From Deltaproteobacteria bacterium RIFOXYA12_FULL_61_11 (GTDB lineage Bacteria; Bdellovibrionota_F; JAHFAK01; YA12-FULL-61-11): DNA of 5,545 nucleotides. Below the pieces are notes generated by a model. It searched no databases. It was given only the letters and a program-made list of their open reading frames with translations, and was not told the origin of the DNA. Within the stretch, counting starts at the first letter, position 1. Every line of letters begins with the position of its first letter. Shown here piece by piece: positions 5,067-5,545 of the stretch. The DNA is taken from NCBI GenBank assembly GCA_001799195.1, contig MGSU01000296.1, forward strand, positions 1 to 5,545. Reading direction: 5' to 3'. The translations under genes and the position numbers were made by a program.

Positions 5067-5545
5067 CTACAGGTGACACGACTCCCCGTGGCACCATGAT
5101 TTGCGGGGTATGACGAACGAGATGCACTGCGATCAAGGTACGCCTCCACTGTCGAGGCGGCAGACGGTGGGGGGCATGGCCACGCCGACAGCCTGGAAGA
5201 CCTTGCCGCAGACCCCCCGCGCGGTGCTGCGAAGCATGAACCGCTTGTTCTCATGATTGATCTCGGTCTGGGTCAAGGCGTCGAGGTCGCGAACGACATC
5301 GGCCCACTCGAAGTCGAAACCGGCCGCTTCGAGGCGGTCTTCTAGTTCCTTACGCAGGACAAGCGCCAGGAAGGAACAGAACACGTGACCGCGGATGGTC
5401 GCGTCGTACTTGTGATAGATGGGGCGAGTTTCCAAGAGGGACTTGCTCGAGCGGAAGACATCCTCCACCATCCAGAGTTGCTTGTACTTGAGAGCAACCT
5501 CGACCGAAGCGTAGGTGGTGTTGGTCCGCAGCACCCATTTGCCGT
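5067..5545 (-). mobile_element. 3' end of an IS4/IS1634-like insertion sequence, truncated by the window edge
   Basis: The element is recognised from its transposase. The inner end is placed provisionally where the AT-rich patch gives way to ACTACAGGTGACACG (starting at about 5066), roughly 65 bp beyond the transposase stop, a usual distance for such elements. CCCCG (5084-5088) and CGGGG (5104-5108) form an inverted repeat within this non-coding end. The opposite terminal inverted repeat is outside the window, so neither the border nor a target duplication can be confirmed. Confidence 0.4.
5133..5545 (-). CDS. DDE transposase, IS4/IS1634-like, C-terminal fragment (continues past the window)
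   Basis: The frame is open to the right edge. Reading in from the edge it gives GKWVLRTNTTYASVEVALKY, so the GTG at 5534 is an internal Val codon, not a start. The visible C-terminal part, about 137 residues, contains YKQLWMVEDVFRSSK, which fits the IS4-superfamily pattern Y-(2)-x-(3)-E-(6)-K. The catalytic Glu codon is at 5463-5465 and the Lys codon at 5442-5444. It is followed by ETRPIYH and RGHVFCSFLALVLRKEL, typical of the IS1634-type branch. The two catalytic Asp residues should lie upstream, outside the window. The visible part has no frameshift and ends in TGA at 5133-5135, so the gene may be intact. It runs in the same direction as the propeller-serpin pair. Confidence 0.9.
   Translation of the reverse strand, partial: GKWVLRTNTTYASVEVALKYKQLWMVEDVFRSSKSLLETRPIYHKYDATIRGHVFCSFLALVLRKELEDRLEAAGFDFEWADVVRDLDALTQTEINHENKRFMLRSTARGVCGKVFQAVGVAMPPTVCRLDSGGVP

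Overview
The window is GC-rich bacterial DNA. It most likely comes from a Gram-negative species: two adjacent genes encode lipoproteins with clean lipoboxes, and the Shine-Dalgarno sites are strong and AUG-proximal. Nothing here fixes the phylum. A free-living or sediment-type deltaproteobacterium, spirochaete or similar lineage would fit, but that is a guess.

Layout, left to right. Positions 1-316 precede serC and have no credible protein gene. Positions 16-140 hold five short hairpins in a row. On the minus strand each one presents GGA in its loop, within a CA(N)GGATG core. This is the signature of CsrB/RsmZ-type small RNAs that sequester the regulator CsrA/RsmA, so a partial, divergently transcribed sRNA gene is proposed. 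Positions 317-1402 (+) are a complete serC (phosphoserine aminotransferase). A C-rich strip at 1403-1457, which reads as a G-quadruplex motif on the minus strand, separates serC from a convergent minus-strand pair.

The minus-strand pair reads 4830-2905 and then 2846-1458. The first gene encodes a lipoprotein made of 14 reg_prop-type beta-propeller repeats, the number expected for two seven-bladed propellers. That is the sensor architecture of Bacteroides-type hybrid two-component systems, but here it has no Y_Y_Y domain, membrane helix or kinase. The second gene, 58 bp downstream, encodes a serpin with a lipoprotein signal, an acidic Pro-rich tether and an intact hinge region. Both products should be anchored at the cell envelope facing outward, and the spacing suggests co-transcription.

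The right edge (5133 onward, minus strand) is the C-terminal part of an IS4/IS1634-like DDE transposase running out of the window. An AT-rich patch at about 5039-5068 probably marks the element border. Transcription leaving the element would run towards the propeller-serpin pair.

How the parts may work together: serC is serine-biosynthesis housekeeping and is unrelated to the pair. The propeller and serpin may form a surface complex that protects against secreted proteases (inference). A GGA hairpin in the propeller gene's presumed leader resembles the hairpins at the left edge, which raises the possibility that Csr-type control links the two (speculative).
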